Below are positions 35,609 to 47,861 of a stretch of 64,000 nt of DNA, in pieces (the first letter of the stretch is position 1; every line of letters begins with the position of its first letter). A program made the translations under genes and the position numbers. The stretch spans positions 62,001-126,000 of the forward strand of contig VNWV01000005.1 of NCBI GenBank assembly GCA_009801085.1. Direction: 5' to 3'. The notes below the pieces were generated by a model, which saw only the letters and a program-made list of their open reading frames with translations, did no database searches and was not told the DNA's origin. Origin of the DNA: Lasiodiplodia sp. COLG20. Taxonomy: Eukaryota; Ascomycota; Dothideomycetes; Botryosphaeriales; Botryosphaeriaceae.

Positions 35609-38600
35609 CGTGCTTCCCTCATAGACGTAAAGATAGAGAGGCGAAAAATAAAAGATAGAATCAAATGGAATCAAGAATAGTTATCGACGACGACGACGAC
35701 GAAGAGGAGGGAAGCGCCAGGCGACGGCGCCAGCCGGATTGCGCCATCCCTACGATCCTGATCCTCCTCTTCCTCTTCTCAAATTGTCGACTATCAGAAA
35801 ACCATCCAATCTCCCATCATCGGCGGGCACCTGACTTTCCGCGCCCTTACCTACCGGGAAATCCTGCGCGCCCCCGCCGCTGACTCCATCGAGGGCAGAG
35901 GCCGATGAGAGGGGCGCTGCAGCTACCACTGGCTGCTCCTTTCGTTTGGCGTTTGGCCCGCCCTGCCGTGTTCCCGGCGACCCGTCAACAGTGGGCGGGG
36001 CGGGAGGCGCTAAATTAAGAGATTAGCTAGCAGAGAGGGTGTGGGTGGGTGCGATGGTGGTGGGCGTTTTGTTGCATCTTGACGGCAAAGGCTTTGAGAC
36101 AAGACGGGAGTTTTCTCGTGCCGCGTGGGAGAAATGGCTTTCCGATTTGAAATTAAGCCCGGGCGGGCGCCCTGTATAAGGTCTCTCCGCCCGGCTGACT
36201 CGACTTGTGGGGCCTTGGGTGTCGCAGCAGAGACACAGATGTTTTTTGTTTTGCGCGCGCCTCTGGGCCCCACACACTCCCACCCCCAAACCCATTGTGC
36301 GACGCGGGTGGGGAGACCGCCACTTAAACGGTTTTGTGCAGCCATAACCGAAGGCGACGTCGTCGAAGGGTCCTGCCAGCAAAACTTGGCCTTTCTAGCG
36401 CGCGGTTGTCATGACGTAGGCTGCGTGTCTCGTAAGGGTAATTGAATCATGGCCACAACGTTAATCGAGTCCAGCACCCGAGTGGTTGGGAACAAGCACG
36501 CGGTGCAACTGGCGAGGGCCACGGCAGAAGAAAGACACAGGCAGTCACGGGTACAGGCGGCAGCGGAAAAATCGGAGTCGAGGTGAAGACGGGCTCGAGA
36601 CACAGCGCGCAGCGTGGCGGCGCGGCCCACCAGCCACCAATACTCTTGTACAGTAGCCTTGCAGAATCGACGGGCAAGATACATACATGTGCATGCAGGT
36701 TTCTTTCGTAGGGCAGAGATTCCTTCGATGCGGCGCTGATAGTGACAGCATCGCGACGCTCAAAGCAGACAGCGAAGCGAAGGCAGAGCCAGTAGGGCAC
36801 GCGGTGGGGAACCGATGCGCTGGGTCGACTGGAATCCTTCCCCACTCAGAGGCCAACGTCAGCGCGCGATAGGTATTCGAGGTCGAGTTGCTGAGGGGAG
36901 CGGGGAAGCACGGGATATCGCTCGTATGGTCGAGAGCGTGCCCTGCGGCCGAAGCCGTCTTGGGAAGCGGCGCGCCGATCCTGGGCCGTATAGGGACTGC
37001 CGGACCGCGCGACCGCGAGTTGGCGCCCGCGAGCAGTGCCAGCAAACCATGTAGGTAAGCAGTCCAGCCCGCCCGAAACGGCAACGACCATTGCCTAATA
37101 CGAGCGCTGGGCCTCGCGCGCTCGCGTCTTTGCATGTGCGAGCTGTGGAGGCGGTGCCTGGCGAGCCGGTGCTCCATCGGGCGATCCGCGCGATCGACAT
37201 CAAAGATACGCGACGAGCCGGCGTCGTTAGAGCTACCGCAGCCCTCCGCCGTTGGCTTGCTCGCGTTCTGCCTTCGAAAACGAGAGCCAAAAATCGGGAT
37301 CGACGGGCGCAGGCTCGTGTTGAGACGGCGCGTGCGAGCCAATTGCCGCGCTGCTGGTCCGAGGGTACGTACCGTGGTAGATTGGGCGCGTGGGGAGCAC
37401 GTTGCGCGCCTCTGGCTGGCTGGGGCGAGGTGACGAGACTTCTGCAAGCACTCGGCGCCCTGGCGCCGTCTCCATTTTTTCCGACGCAACAACCCGCAAC
37501 CTCGACAACCCCAGCCCGGCCAAATTTCGCAGCCAAAAAGTCAACGAGCCTCGCAACGAAGCAATTGACGCTCCAGGCGGCCTGAGCTCGACGCATGCGA
37601 GCCTGTTGCCGGCAATAAACTCGTCGCGGCTGTTTGCACTCGGCATTCAGGGCTGCAGATGCTGTCTTTACCCTAAACAGCCGGGCGCTCGGCGCCTCCT
37701 GCGCACGCGGCGCTGCCCTCTCGAGTCTCGACGAGCACCTTGATACACACGGTCCCTCTCACGGCAAGCCGACTGCGGCGCTCCCGTGCCTGCCGGCGTT
37801 TGGCGGTGGGCCCGAGGCATTAGAGTTGATATGTAGACTTTGGGTGGCTCGCGCGCGCCCTATGGACAGCCGCTGGCCCAAAGCGGCGATTCGAAACATG
37901 GCTGGCTGAACGAGGCAATGGCATCGACCAGAAACGGCCACCGGGGCCCGTCGATCTGCGGCCGGGGCTTGATGCTGGGCCAGTGGCACTCTGCCAGAAC
38001 ACTCGACTTAAGCTCGCTGCTCTACCGATCGACATTTGTCCAGGCAGCCTCTTGGAAGCTGCGACTCGCCCACGTCAGCAGCGCGGAGGTATATACGTTC
38101 TGGGGCGCGTCGTCAGCCCTGCCTGCTGCGCGACACGCTGAGTGAGGCCCGTGAAGAGTTGTTTCGACGGCTGCTATTTCGGGCCCGGATGGCGCAAGAC
38201 GTGAGACAGGCATGGGCAGCCGCGAAGGCTTGAGCGCGCGCTCCAAGACTCGCATTCTCGCCCAGGGCGACCCAGTGACCGGCGCGCAGCCAGATGTAAC
38301 AGGCCCCGCCGCGGCGGGTGGCTGTCAGCCCGCGCCTGCTGAGCGTCGCTGACGGCGGCGGCGCCAGGCCGGCGCTGCCTGCGGTCCCAGGGCCCCGGGC
38401 AGCCATGATCGCCGCGCTGACGCCAGGGGGTGTGCCTTCGATGCCCGCCGATCGACCCTTGCCGTGTTTCGTTATCGCGGCAGCAGCTAGCCCCAAGCCT
38501 GGCGCCGGTGCGAGGGTAAGCCTCCCATCACAGCCATGTCACGACTTTCCCGTAGACCGCACATGCTAGGCGTTCCGCGTGTAACGGAACAGCAGAAAGG

Positions 38601-38650
38601 ACGACTCTTGGGTTATGCACTCGCCTGACTGGCCACAGCCGCGAACTGTG

Positions 38651-38953
38651 TAGATGTAATGAATAACTAAAACTCTTGCTCCCTCAGCTCAAGCGCATAA
38701 GCCCCAGTCCGCAAGGTAGCTCCCGCGCCTTCCATAATATCAGCCTCAGCCCTCGCCGTCCAAACATCTTTTCTCTCGTCTCCTCCACCTACCTCCACCC
38801 TCTCCAATCCATACTCGCTCTCAGGCACGCTCTTTCTGGAACCCTTCTGCCTGCACTGCTCGCTCGCTGCTGCCCTATCGCGCATCAGCCCCGCCGTGCC
38901 GCCCCGCCGCCGCCGCCTCCCTTTTACCAGACCCAGCCTGCACATCCGCAACC
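38651..38953 (+). promoter_or_regulatory. CMR1 proximal promoter and leader
   Basis: Strongly C/T-rich DNA (especially 38740-38950) ends in CCGCAACC before the start codon of the regulator. This is the usual look of a fungal 5' leader. No clear TATA box. Confidence 0.45.
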
Positions 38954-41900
38954 ATGGTGTTCTGCACCTATTGCGGCCAGTCCTTTACCCGGGACGAACA
39001 TCTCGAGAGGCATATCCTCACCCGTACGTCCCCAGCGTAGTCCAGACCTTGCTGTTTCTGACCCTCTTCGCCTCCAGACACCAATGTAAAGCCCTTCAAA
39101 TGCTTCACATGCCACATGTCGTTCGCTCGTCGGTAAGTGGTTCCCCAGATTTGGGCGGCATTTAGCTGCGCTCCGTCTTTCGATAGTCCCTCCTCTTCCC
39201 CACCGGCTTGCGCCGCCGGCTTTCCGTCGTTCCGCAAATCGTCTTCTGGGGTACGCTAGAGTCGCCAAGCTGACCGTTGTGGTGCCACCCAGAGATCTCC
39301 TCCAGCGTCACTACACCGTCCACGGCCGGGACCAGAATAACCAGGAGGGCCTGCCCCCGAGCAACGGAATCATCCCCAAATCCGCCGGCCGCACCCCGAT
39401 TGCCTGCAGCAATTGCGCGAAGACCAAGACGAAATGCGACAAGAAGTTCCCCTGCAGCCGCTGTGCCGGCCGCAACTTGAAGTGCACTCTCCGCCCCACC
39501 CGCCGAGTCTCGAAACAGATGAACCGCGTGGGAGGTCCCGTGCAGCCTGGCGAGGCTGGTGTTGTTGGCGCAGCTAGCTCCGCTCCTTCGGAAGGCAGTG
39601 GTGAGAACGCGTCGAGTAGGTCTCCTCAGAGCAACTCTCCTCCGGCCCAGCCCCAAGAACCAGTCCAGCAACAGCCCCTTCCTCAGCAACAACACACGCC
39701 CCGCGCTTCCCATGGACACCACCACTCGTCGTCGTCGGTTTCCCAGCAATCCGTCGCCTCCCATGCCTCGCACCACGCTAGCCCTGAGACCGAAAAGCCC
39801 ATGGCTGATGGCCCTCCCGCCTTCTTTGAGCACACATCGCCCACCACCGGAGCCCCAGCTGTCCTTCCCGCCGCCAGCGTCATTTCGCCCATTCCGACTC
39901 CCATGAACGACTTTGTCCAACACACTCCCATGTCCGGTTATGAACAGTTCGCCGGTGCCACTGGACGCAGTTCGGAGCAGAGTGCCAGCCCGCAGTTCGC
40001 CATGGACTGGCAACAGATGCCCATGGCCACTGGCTTCGACATGGCCATGATGGCTCCGGATATGAGCATGGATTTCGCTGGTATGCCCGCTGGTCCTCAC
40101 GGAGACAACATGTTCTCCATGATGCCCGACTTCTCGCAAGCCCTTCCGCCTGTCCAAACACCCATCACCACGCCTCAGATGGACCGCGCTCTTTCGGATC
40201 TCGAGCTCGGCAGCTCGGCGTCCATGCTGTACCCCACACGTCAAGCATCAATAAGCAGTAACCCGGTAACCGGCGTTCCCGACCTCGGTGCTATCATTGC
40301 GGCGCAGGACGGCTGGAGTGCATTCCGCTGCACGCCGCCGATTCCGGCATCGTCGTGTCCGCGAACGGCGAAGCTGAACCTGGAAAGGTTAGAGCAGAGC
40401 CTGAAGAACCATGAGGTCTGGAGCAGCTGGAGACCGCAGTGGGAAGACGGCGATTTCCCCACCGGTGGTGAGCGTCTGGCGGTAATGCAGCTACAGGAGA
40501 GCAGCCGTGACAAGCTACTCGCGATTACCCAGTCTTTTCTGCACAAGGCTCTCGACATCCACAAGGAGGGCATGAGCAGCTCTCCGGCAAGTGGCGGGTC
40601 TCCTCTGTCGAACGGCGGGTCCAACTTCGTTCTCCTCCCTCCAGCACGTGTGCTAGAATACTTCCTCCGCTCGTACGCCAACAGTTTCGAGGCGTATTTC
40701 CCCATGACTGCTCACGGTGTCCTCGATGCCAACAACTTGCTCTCGTCATACAATGATAAAGCAGCTAGCTTGCTGGTTTTGATGATGATTGCGCAGGGTG
40801 CTATGGTCATTCCGTCAGTCGAGGCGCGGTGGCTTACCGGTGGTCTCACTGAGGCTTGCCGCATCTCACTGTTCGACTTGATCGAGAAGAACATCATCAT
40901 GAGCGGTGACCCCATCGTTCTGCACTCTGCCCTTCTCTTCACCGTCCAGGCAGCATGGAGTGGCGACAAGTGGCAGATGGACATTGCCATGGGCCAGCGG
41001 GGTATGTATTTCGCGATGCTGCGGCATTCCGGCATCCTGGAGCCGAGGCACGCACCCACACCGAGAGTCGATCATGCGGGTCCCGATGGCTTGTGGGAGG
41101 ACTGGATTCAGCACGAGAGCCGTAGCAGGTAAGTCGATATCCTCCCCCTCTTCTTCCAGCCGTCCCTCGGCACGGCTCATGACGATGACATGACTGACAC
41201 ATTTCAGGCTGATCTACTCTTGGGCGATGGTTGACCAGGAGCTGTCCCTCTTCCACGATACAGCACCGCTATTCTCTGTTACCGAGTTCGGCGCTCCCAT
41301 GCCTGATGCCGACTGCCTGTGGACGGCTAAGACGGCGGCGGAGTGGTCGGACATGTTTAACCGGGTGCACGAATTCGCTGGAGGCTTTTCTTCTGTCGGT
41401 TCGGGCGCTCGTCCGTTGTCTCTGCGCGACCTCTTCCGTCATTTCCTCGATGACGAGATCTCGGCACAGGGCATCGAACTGACGCCGCTGCACCTGCGCC
41501 TGCTGCTGCACCCGCTTCAAACTCTGGTGTGCCAGTATTGCCAGCTGCTGAGCTGCTTTTCGGATAACTCTGCGTCGCGGCAACGCACTCGTGCGGTCAC
41601 GGCAGCGTCGACTCGTGTGCGTCTCGAGGAGGTCCAGTCGTTGCTCCAGCGCTGGTACGACCTTGCGGACAGGTACATGAAGAACAACGCGCCTTGTGCT
41701 CTCATGCAAGCGAACTTGGTTCTGTTCCACCTCATCAGCCTCAATGCCGTGACCAACTTCCCGGAGATCGAGCGGCTCGCGCGCCGTGAGAACTTCGACG
41801 GTAGTTACCAGCAGCTGATGTGGTTGCACAAGCGCTGCATCTCCGACGTGGAAGAGGCCATCTTCCACTGCGGTCAGGTGCTCCGCCTCGTCCGAAGCAT

Positions 41901-42252
41901 GCCGCGTGCCGTCCGCCCGTCATGGTGGGCTGGCGCCATCTACCGCACCGCGCTCATCTTGTGGACCGATGCCCTCACCCACAACGAGGGTATCTCGCCG
42001 CCCAACGGCATGTTCCCCGTGCCAGGGCCGAGCTTCGCGGTCGACAGCCTGCCTGCCGAACACCCATTGATCAGCCGCTACCTCACCAAGCGTGAGGGTG
42101 TGCCGACGCTGACGAAGCGTGATGGCTCGCAGTTGAGCATGGACAACGCCTTCTCCGTCCTGACTCACTGTATTGATGTCGTCGACGAGGGTTATGCCAC
42201 GAGATTCTCCGACGGCATCCGTGGCAAGCTCGAGAGGTTGGCGAGGGGTTGA
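38954..42252 (+). CDS. CMR1: Cmr1-type transcription factor of melanin genes (2x C2H2 + Zn2Cys6)
   Basis: Four exons (38954-39023, 39078-39132, 39293-41128, 41208-42252) encode 1001 aa. Two C2H2 fingers stand at the N terminus: Cys4, Cys7, His20, His24, and Cys32, Cys35, His48, His52. A fungal binuclear cluster follows with Cys80, 83, 90, 96, 99 and 106 (spacing 2-6-5-2-6). This double DNA-binding head is the hallmark of Cmr1/Pig1 regulators, which activate melanin PKS and reductase genes. A Gln/Ser/Pro-rich region with many Met follows, then, from about residue 350, a helical fungal transcription-factor middle domain. The first two introns cut the codons of His24 and Arg42, so correct splicing is needed for both fingers; the third is 79 nt. 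Intron 2 (160 nt) is longer than usual here. Position between PKS1 and the reductase supports the role. The size is close to that I recall for Cmr1. Confidence 0.92.
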
Positions 42253-45200
42253 AGAGTCCACCGAGGTGTTGCATTCAGTCCGCCCATCATCCCATCGCAT
42301 CGACGGGAGATGATATCCATCAGACGCAACCGATCCGACTCGTTGTCCAAGTGATGGCGACGTCGTCGCTTAGCCTGGTCGCAATGTCGCGGTCGGAGCA
42401 GCAGTAGCCAGGGATGAAGACGCTACGCGTCGTGCGAGAGAGGCTTATCTGCATTTTGCCTCGATAGGCAGGTGAGCACAACGCTCTCATCAGTGGGACC
42501 AAAAACGCCGCCGTTGCCGGTGGTTCGTCCACATTGTCGCCATCCCCAACCTCCTTCCCAAAGGAAGTTTGGTTGGTTTTGGCAACAAAAAAGGGGGAGA
42601 AGGAGAGGAGGTAATACTCTGAACTCGAGTAATGTGTATGGCCCGGCCGCGGAGCACACTGACGGCCGGAGATGTAATCTGTTCTCGCACGTTGCTTTTT
42701 TTCTTCTCGAGATACGTCATTCCCGTCAGCCCGAGTATATTGCATCATCACCTCTTTTGTTGCCGTTACGATCTTCCTTTGTCGCATTCGCGTGGCTTGG
42801 CCTGATCTGTCATCTTGAAGCCGATGTTGTTGTCCGTTTCATGGTTTTTGTCGTATTGGGTTTCCCTGCTTTTATGGTTGCGATCAGGACGGTACCGGGA
42901 TAGACAAAGTAAATGGTGATAGGATATCGAGTAATGTTTCTTCAAGTTTGACGTGGTCCTTCGCGATGTCGTTGATAAGGTAGACGAACATGTAATGAAA
43001 ATGAGGCTTGTCCGCGAGAGAAGAAATGCGTGTTCGTCGACTCGAGAGGCAGATTGATCCTATGACCCGGTTTTCACCATCATAAGTGAGAGAGTGTCCC
43101 ATGATGATCGACCGAGTGGAAGCGGATGATTGGCCGATGGTAGACCGGTGATTGGTGATGGAAGGCTGGGTTGATGCGGGGTTGTGGTCGAAGTAGAGAT
43201 AGGGCGGGCTGGCTTGTGGATCTAGGTAGGGTTGGGTGGCGGGGGTTCTTCGCGCGGTTCCCTTCAGACCAAGTAACGTGACCTGGATGCCGATCCGGAC
43301 CGAGTTCTTGCTTCAGGTCATTTGGCTCGGGGCTGCCAATTGTCAGTTGAACGGGTGGACTGCTGCGAGTGGGTGATGATTAATGGTCGCAGAGGTTATC
43401 GTGTAGGGAGAGTCGGAAGCAGAATGTGGAAGTGATGGATGAAATAAGAGGATAAAAAGGCGGATGAGTGTAAGGAGGGGTATGGACTAGATGGGAGAAG
43501 TGGGCGGGGGGATGGGTGGGTGGTAAGTAGCTTTTGTACGTGGACACTGCTAAAGTATACCAATACTGGCCATACATACCCTATCTGCGCGGCAGAAGTA
43601 AACCATCTCATCACCACCAATGGCCACACCATGGGAGGCGATCGGAGCTTGCGCCTGGGATTGGGCTGTCAACTCTCTCCTTCTTCTTCCCGACTTTCCA
43701 GCTGATGGCCGAACGGTGTTTCGTTTTTCTACCTTGCGGACGAATGAGTGAGTGCTGATGCGCTCAGTGACAGGCGGCGGGCGTTGTCTCCAGCCAATGG
43801 TGGCAAGGTGTTCGGCATAGCTGCGTCGACATGGATCGGAATGCCCTATTATACGGCAACTGTGGCCCCTTTCTCCTGCCTCAACTCCTGTATGTGCACC
43901 GCCTCAGTAGCGGTGTGCGGCCTCCCATCCTGGTATGTGTGTCCCTACGTGGCGAGGTGAAGGTGCGATCCGCTGGTTGGTGTTGGTATATGGTCAGAGA
44001 TAGAACGGCGGTCGGAGACGGACGAGAAGGTCGATTGTCGATGACGAGCAGCAGGAAACCAGGCGTCCACCCTCCTTCCCTCGTGCCTCCCACCGCTCAT
44101 GGGCGTCTTTCCTTTCTTTTTCCCAGCCTTGATCACGACCTGGCCGTTTTGCTGCAAGTATGGCGTGGCTGAGCGAAGGACGTATGTGTTGTGCGTATGT
44201 TGTCATAGGGGATGCGGTGCCACAAGGGAAGAGAATGGATGCTTGTAGCAGCATCACTTCCGAAAGGGAGGGATGGGTAGGGTAGAGAATGGTCAGCCTT
44301 ATAGTGGGCGCTGCTACACAACCTGAACGGGCGGCGGGGTCCGGGCGCCTTCTAATATCCTTACTTGCATGGACTTACGCACGCACTGTTCACGTCAATC
44401 AATACTATACTTTATTTCCACCTCCGTTCTCCCCTCTTGGTTTGTCTCAGGGAACGCGCGCGCGGCGTAGGCGCCCACGCTAAGGACCATGTCATATCAC
44501 CCCGACCGGACAACCGGGGGGAGATTGACGCAGGCTAACCACCAGTCGAATCCCACCGCTGATGGCAGAAGTCCGTTAAGGCTCTCCTCTCTGGGCCCCC
44601 CCTGGGCCAACCGGACCATGGCCGTACCTCCTGGCGATCAACACCATGCGGCCCGGAGATGGGCTCCCTTTCAAGCAGCCCAAACAGTTACGTAGGCTCG
44701 GCCGAGCTGTTAGGGCTCGGCGGCGCATGCAGGAGCCGTTCCTTCACATCAATGATCCACACCCACGCCTGACTGCAGAAGGCAAGACGCTAGACGCACC
44801 CTCTCTGATTCTTTTTGCTTGTTGGCTGTGAAACGACAGGTGGACCCAACTTCAGAAGCACCACACGTCGCACCGGGCCTATCACGATGAGGTCATTTAC
44901 CAACTGCACGCGTGTCCCAAGAGAGGAAGGCTCCTGAACAAGCTTCCCAGTCGGAGAAGGAGCCTAACGGCAAGCATTGAGCAAGAGCAGCGCCCATCAC
45001 TTACCGCGAATAGAATGTCCGCGCCGGACCCAGATACGAGGTGGAGGCTGGCAGAAGCTTGAGGTGCAGCAACGATTCCTAGGCCATTACTCGGCTCCAT
45101 CATCGATGGCCACCAGTGCCGGGACGGGAGCTAATGTGCCTTAACGCGAGCTGGCCCACGCTTCCCCAGATACAGAGGCCCGGGCGGAGGACCGTTTGAT

Positions 45201-46814
45201 GTAAGCAGCATGCAGCAGCGTGCTGATCTTCCGCTGGCTAACCAGCTTGAGAGCGGGTCAACTGGCCAAGAGGATGGGAATCGCTGACGGTATACCCATG
45301 TCTGTGTTCCCGCTCACCCAGACACGCGATGGCAGCATGCCGGACGGTGGACATGGGGATGAAGTCCGAGCACGGTTCAAATGGCTCCGTATAGGCAATA
45401 TAGCCGCCAGAAGGACAGACCAAGCCGGATGCAGGCCGCAGGCAGCTGTATTCGGAGCCGAGCCTGCAAGATCTGTGCGGCGAAGTCTATTGTTGGAGAC
45501 AATAGCGGGTGCTGATCGCATGGGAGATTGGTATTGCGTGCGATCATCTTGTTCCTGAAGCGTTGCTGGGTGCATGCCCATGTCATGGCGGCTCCATGCG
45601 GGGATCAGGGGAATAGGCTGATGCGGTGCCAGTCAGAGCCGCAGTCACTGGCAACGGCTCTCCAGCAGGAAACAAAGTTAGGCAGACGGACCGACGTCCG
45701 GTATCACGTGAGCGGGTCACGGACCGACCAGCACGCGGCGGCGAGTCGAGTTGGATGGTCGACAAGACGGAGGCGGGGCCTAGGGTCGCCAGGCATCGGC
45801 GATTGTGGAGGCTGGTGTGCTTGGCGGAGTGTCGAGGGCGAAGTCCGGAATGCATTCTGCGAAGTCCGCGTGGGCGAATCCGGGCGGAGAGCGGGGGGAT
45901 TGTGGTCGAAGTCCGAAATCGATGACCGCACCGAGTGGGCGCGAAACACGCTGCACACCCCATCACAGCGATCTGCCGAACACACCGTCCATGGCACGGT
46001 TTGGCCGTCGCAGTCTGGGCCAGCATTACCTTTGGCTGCAGGCGCCGACAACCGGAGTTGAGTTGCAGCATGTAGTGACACAGCGTGTCTTGCACGGGGC
46101 CTGTAGTACGTGTGGTCGTCTGTACATTAGCAAAAATACCCGACTGGTAGCTTAGAAACCGGCACGTTCACGGCGGGATGGAGCGCTGGGCGGCGTAAGC
46201 CAGCTATCTGGGTCCGTCTCACTCTTGGCGACTGCTGCTGGTCAGTACTCCAGGCCACACAGGCCTGGCGGGAGAGTCATCACGCAGCGAACAAGTCGTC
46301 GTGTCAACAGGTGCAGGCAGCCGGGCGGCTTCGGGCTGCACCCGCGCGGAGGGGGTTTTTCCGCGCCGATGCTTATCGCTCGCTTATCTGCCGGGCCGGC
46401 TGTCAGCCCTGCCCTGACCCGCGCCGGAGTCTTACTCTCTCTCACTCTCGCGCGTCTCAACAAACACCGTCTCAGCTCGCGCTCGCGCTCTAGTCAAGGC
46501 CGAAATTCTCGGGCAACCATGCTCAACTGCAGGCCGAGCGCTGCAACTCGTCTCCAAGTCTCGAATCCCCGACGCAATGGCCACCTGGATGACGATTCTG
46601 ATTGAACGAGCCAGCTTCGGCCCCGCGTGTCCGAAGCCTCTCACCTCCAGCCCCTGCGCCAAAATCTGAGGCGAGGCTCCACTAGCCTCCGCTTCTATTC
46701 TCAGCCCAATAGCTTGAGGGAAAACACCATCCGGATGGGGGCGAAATCCCGGTCCGCCTCGTCGCGGGGAACTCTGTCATCCAGATTCCGGTCCGACGTC
46801 CATCTCGAAATCAC
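42253..46814. other. Intergenic region between CMR1 and the reductase
   Basis: About 4.6 kb with only one frame worth noting (42884-43102, minus). Frames of 60-180 codons at 45.2-46.6 kb overlap in several phases and look like GC-rich non-coding DNA. The stretch near 43.1-43.55 kb is purine-rich on plus, that is, leader-like on minus. Confidence 0.4.
42884..43102 (-). CDS. Small hypothetical ORF (72 aa) convergent with CMR1
   Basis: A 72-codon ATG frame on the minus strand preceded by about 450 bp of pyrimidine-rich DNA that resembles a fungal promoter and leader. The protein shows no known domain; its middle (HYMFVYLINDIAKDHVKLEE) could form helices. It may be a real small gene, an open frame in a non-coding transcript, or chance. 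Confidence 0.22.
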   Translation of the reverse strand: MGHSLTYDGENRVIGSICLSSRRTRISSLADKPHFHYMFVYLINDIAKDHVKLEETLLDILSPFTLSIPVPS

Positions 46815-46820
46815 TATATA
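46815..46820 (+). promoter_or_regulatory. TATA box of the reductase gene
   Basis: TATATA stands 123 bp before the start codon and is followed by a C/T- and CA-rich leader (about 46860-46942) ending CACA-ATG. Spacing and context fit a strongly transcribed fungal gene. Confidence 0.55.
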
Positions 46821-46942
46821 GATGCCCTCAGCTGTGCCAGAGATGAGCTCATCCAGACAACAAACAATCATCTCAGCTCTTCTCATCTCTCCATCTCAAC
46901 TACTTCCACCACTTTTCCCAACTATCCACCAATCCAATCACA

Positions 46943-47861
46943 ATGGCTGTCGGCGAGTCTAGCTCTATCCCCAGCTGGAGCTTGGAGGGCAAGGTTGCCG
47001 TCGTCACTGGCTCCGGTAAGTAGTGCTGACACCTGCATTAATACCCCCGCCCCTGACCACTAGCATCGCAGGCCGTGGTATTGGAAAGGAGATGGCCCTT
47101 GAGCTCGCCCGTCGTGGTGCCAAGATTGTCGTCAACTACGCCAACAGCTCCGAGGCCGCTGAGAAGGTCGTCGCCCAGATCAAGGAGGGCGGCTCTGATG
47201 CCATCGCCGTCAAGGCCAACGTTGCCAATGTCTCCGAGACCATCGCTCTCTTCGACAAGGCCGTCGAGCACTACGGCAAGGTCGACATCTGCTGCTCCAA
47301 CTCGGGCGTTGTCTCTTTCGGTCACATGAAGGATGTCACCGAGGAGGAGTACGACCGTGTCATGTCCATCAACACCCGCGGCCAGTTTTTCGTCGCCCGT
47401 GAGGCCTACAGGCACATGTCCGAGGGTGGCCGCATCATCCTGATGGGCTCCATCACCGGCCAGGCCAAGGGTGTCCCCAAGCACGCCGTCTACTCCGGCA
47501 GCAAGGGTGCCATTGAGACCTTTGTCCGCTGCATGGCCATCGATGCCGGCGACAAGAAGATCACCGTCAACTGCGTTGCTCCCGGTGGCATCAAGACCGA
47601 CATGTACCACGCTGTCTGCAAGGAGTACATCCCCAACGGTGACAGCCTCACCAACGACCAGGTCGACGAGTACGCCGCCACCTGGTCTCCTCACAACCGT
47701 GTCGGCCAGCCCATCGACATTGCTCGCGTTGTTGCCTTCCTCGCCTCCCAGGACGGTGAGTGGGTGAACGGCAAGGTCATCGTAAGTCACCGCATATCAA
47801 TTCCCCGCTGCAACCATCCACTAACCACTTCCAGGGCATTGACGGTGCTGCCTGCATGTAA
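46943..47861 (+). CDS. THR1: Tetrahydroxynaphthalene (naphthol) reductase
   Basis: Three exons (46943-47015, 47072-47781, 47835-47861) encode 269 aa; the introns are 56 and 53 nt and phases close. It is a classical short-chain dehydrogenase: cofactor loop TGSGRGIG (22-29), NYANSS after strand 2, CSNSG (99-103), and the catalytic triad Ser151, Tyr165, Lys169 (YSGSK). It ends GIDGAACM, the C terminus typical of fungal T4HN/T3HN reductases (Brn1, Thr1). The enzyme uses NADPH to reduce 1,3,6,8-tetrahydroxynaphthalene to scytalone and, with related enzymes, trihydroxynaphthalene to vermelone, in the cytosol. Linkage to PKS1 and CMR1 supports this over other short-chain reductases. The strong TATA box and C-rich codon choice suggest high expression. 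The last exon encodes only eight residues. Confidence 0.94.

Larger units (their letters stand above)
21001..38650. other. Long gene-free interval between divergent PKS1 and CMR1
   Basis: About 17.6 kb without a convincing gene. Open frames reach about 260 codons but are overlapping, Arg/Ser/Pro-rich and differ in phase, as expected of GC-rich non-coding DNA. I found no transposase, reverse transcriptase, integrase, long terminal repeat or tRNA. It contains simple repeats and several pyrimidine-rich blocks. It does not look like AT-rich, RIP-degraded repeat DNA. It may be a shared upstream regulatory region, may hold non-coding transcripts, or may be an old insertion no longer recognisable. 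Confidence 0.5.

Noticed and set aside
39162..40244. 360-codon frame antisense to CMR1
   Set aside because: It is a shadow of the regulator's Ser/Pro/Gln-rich coding sequence and shows no domain.
44489..44700. tRNA-like sequence with GTCGAATCCC
   Set aside because: No cloverleaf can be drawn; the match is limited to part of the T loop.
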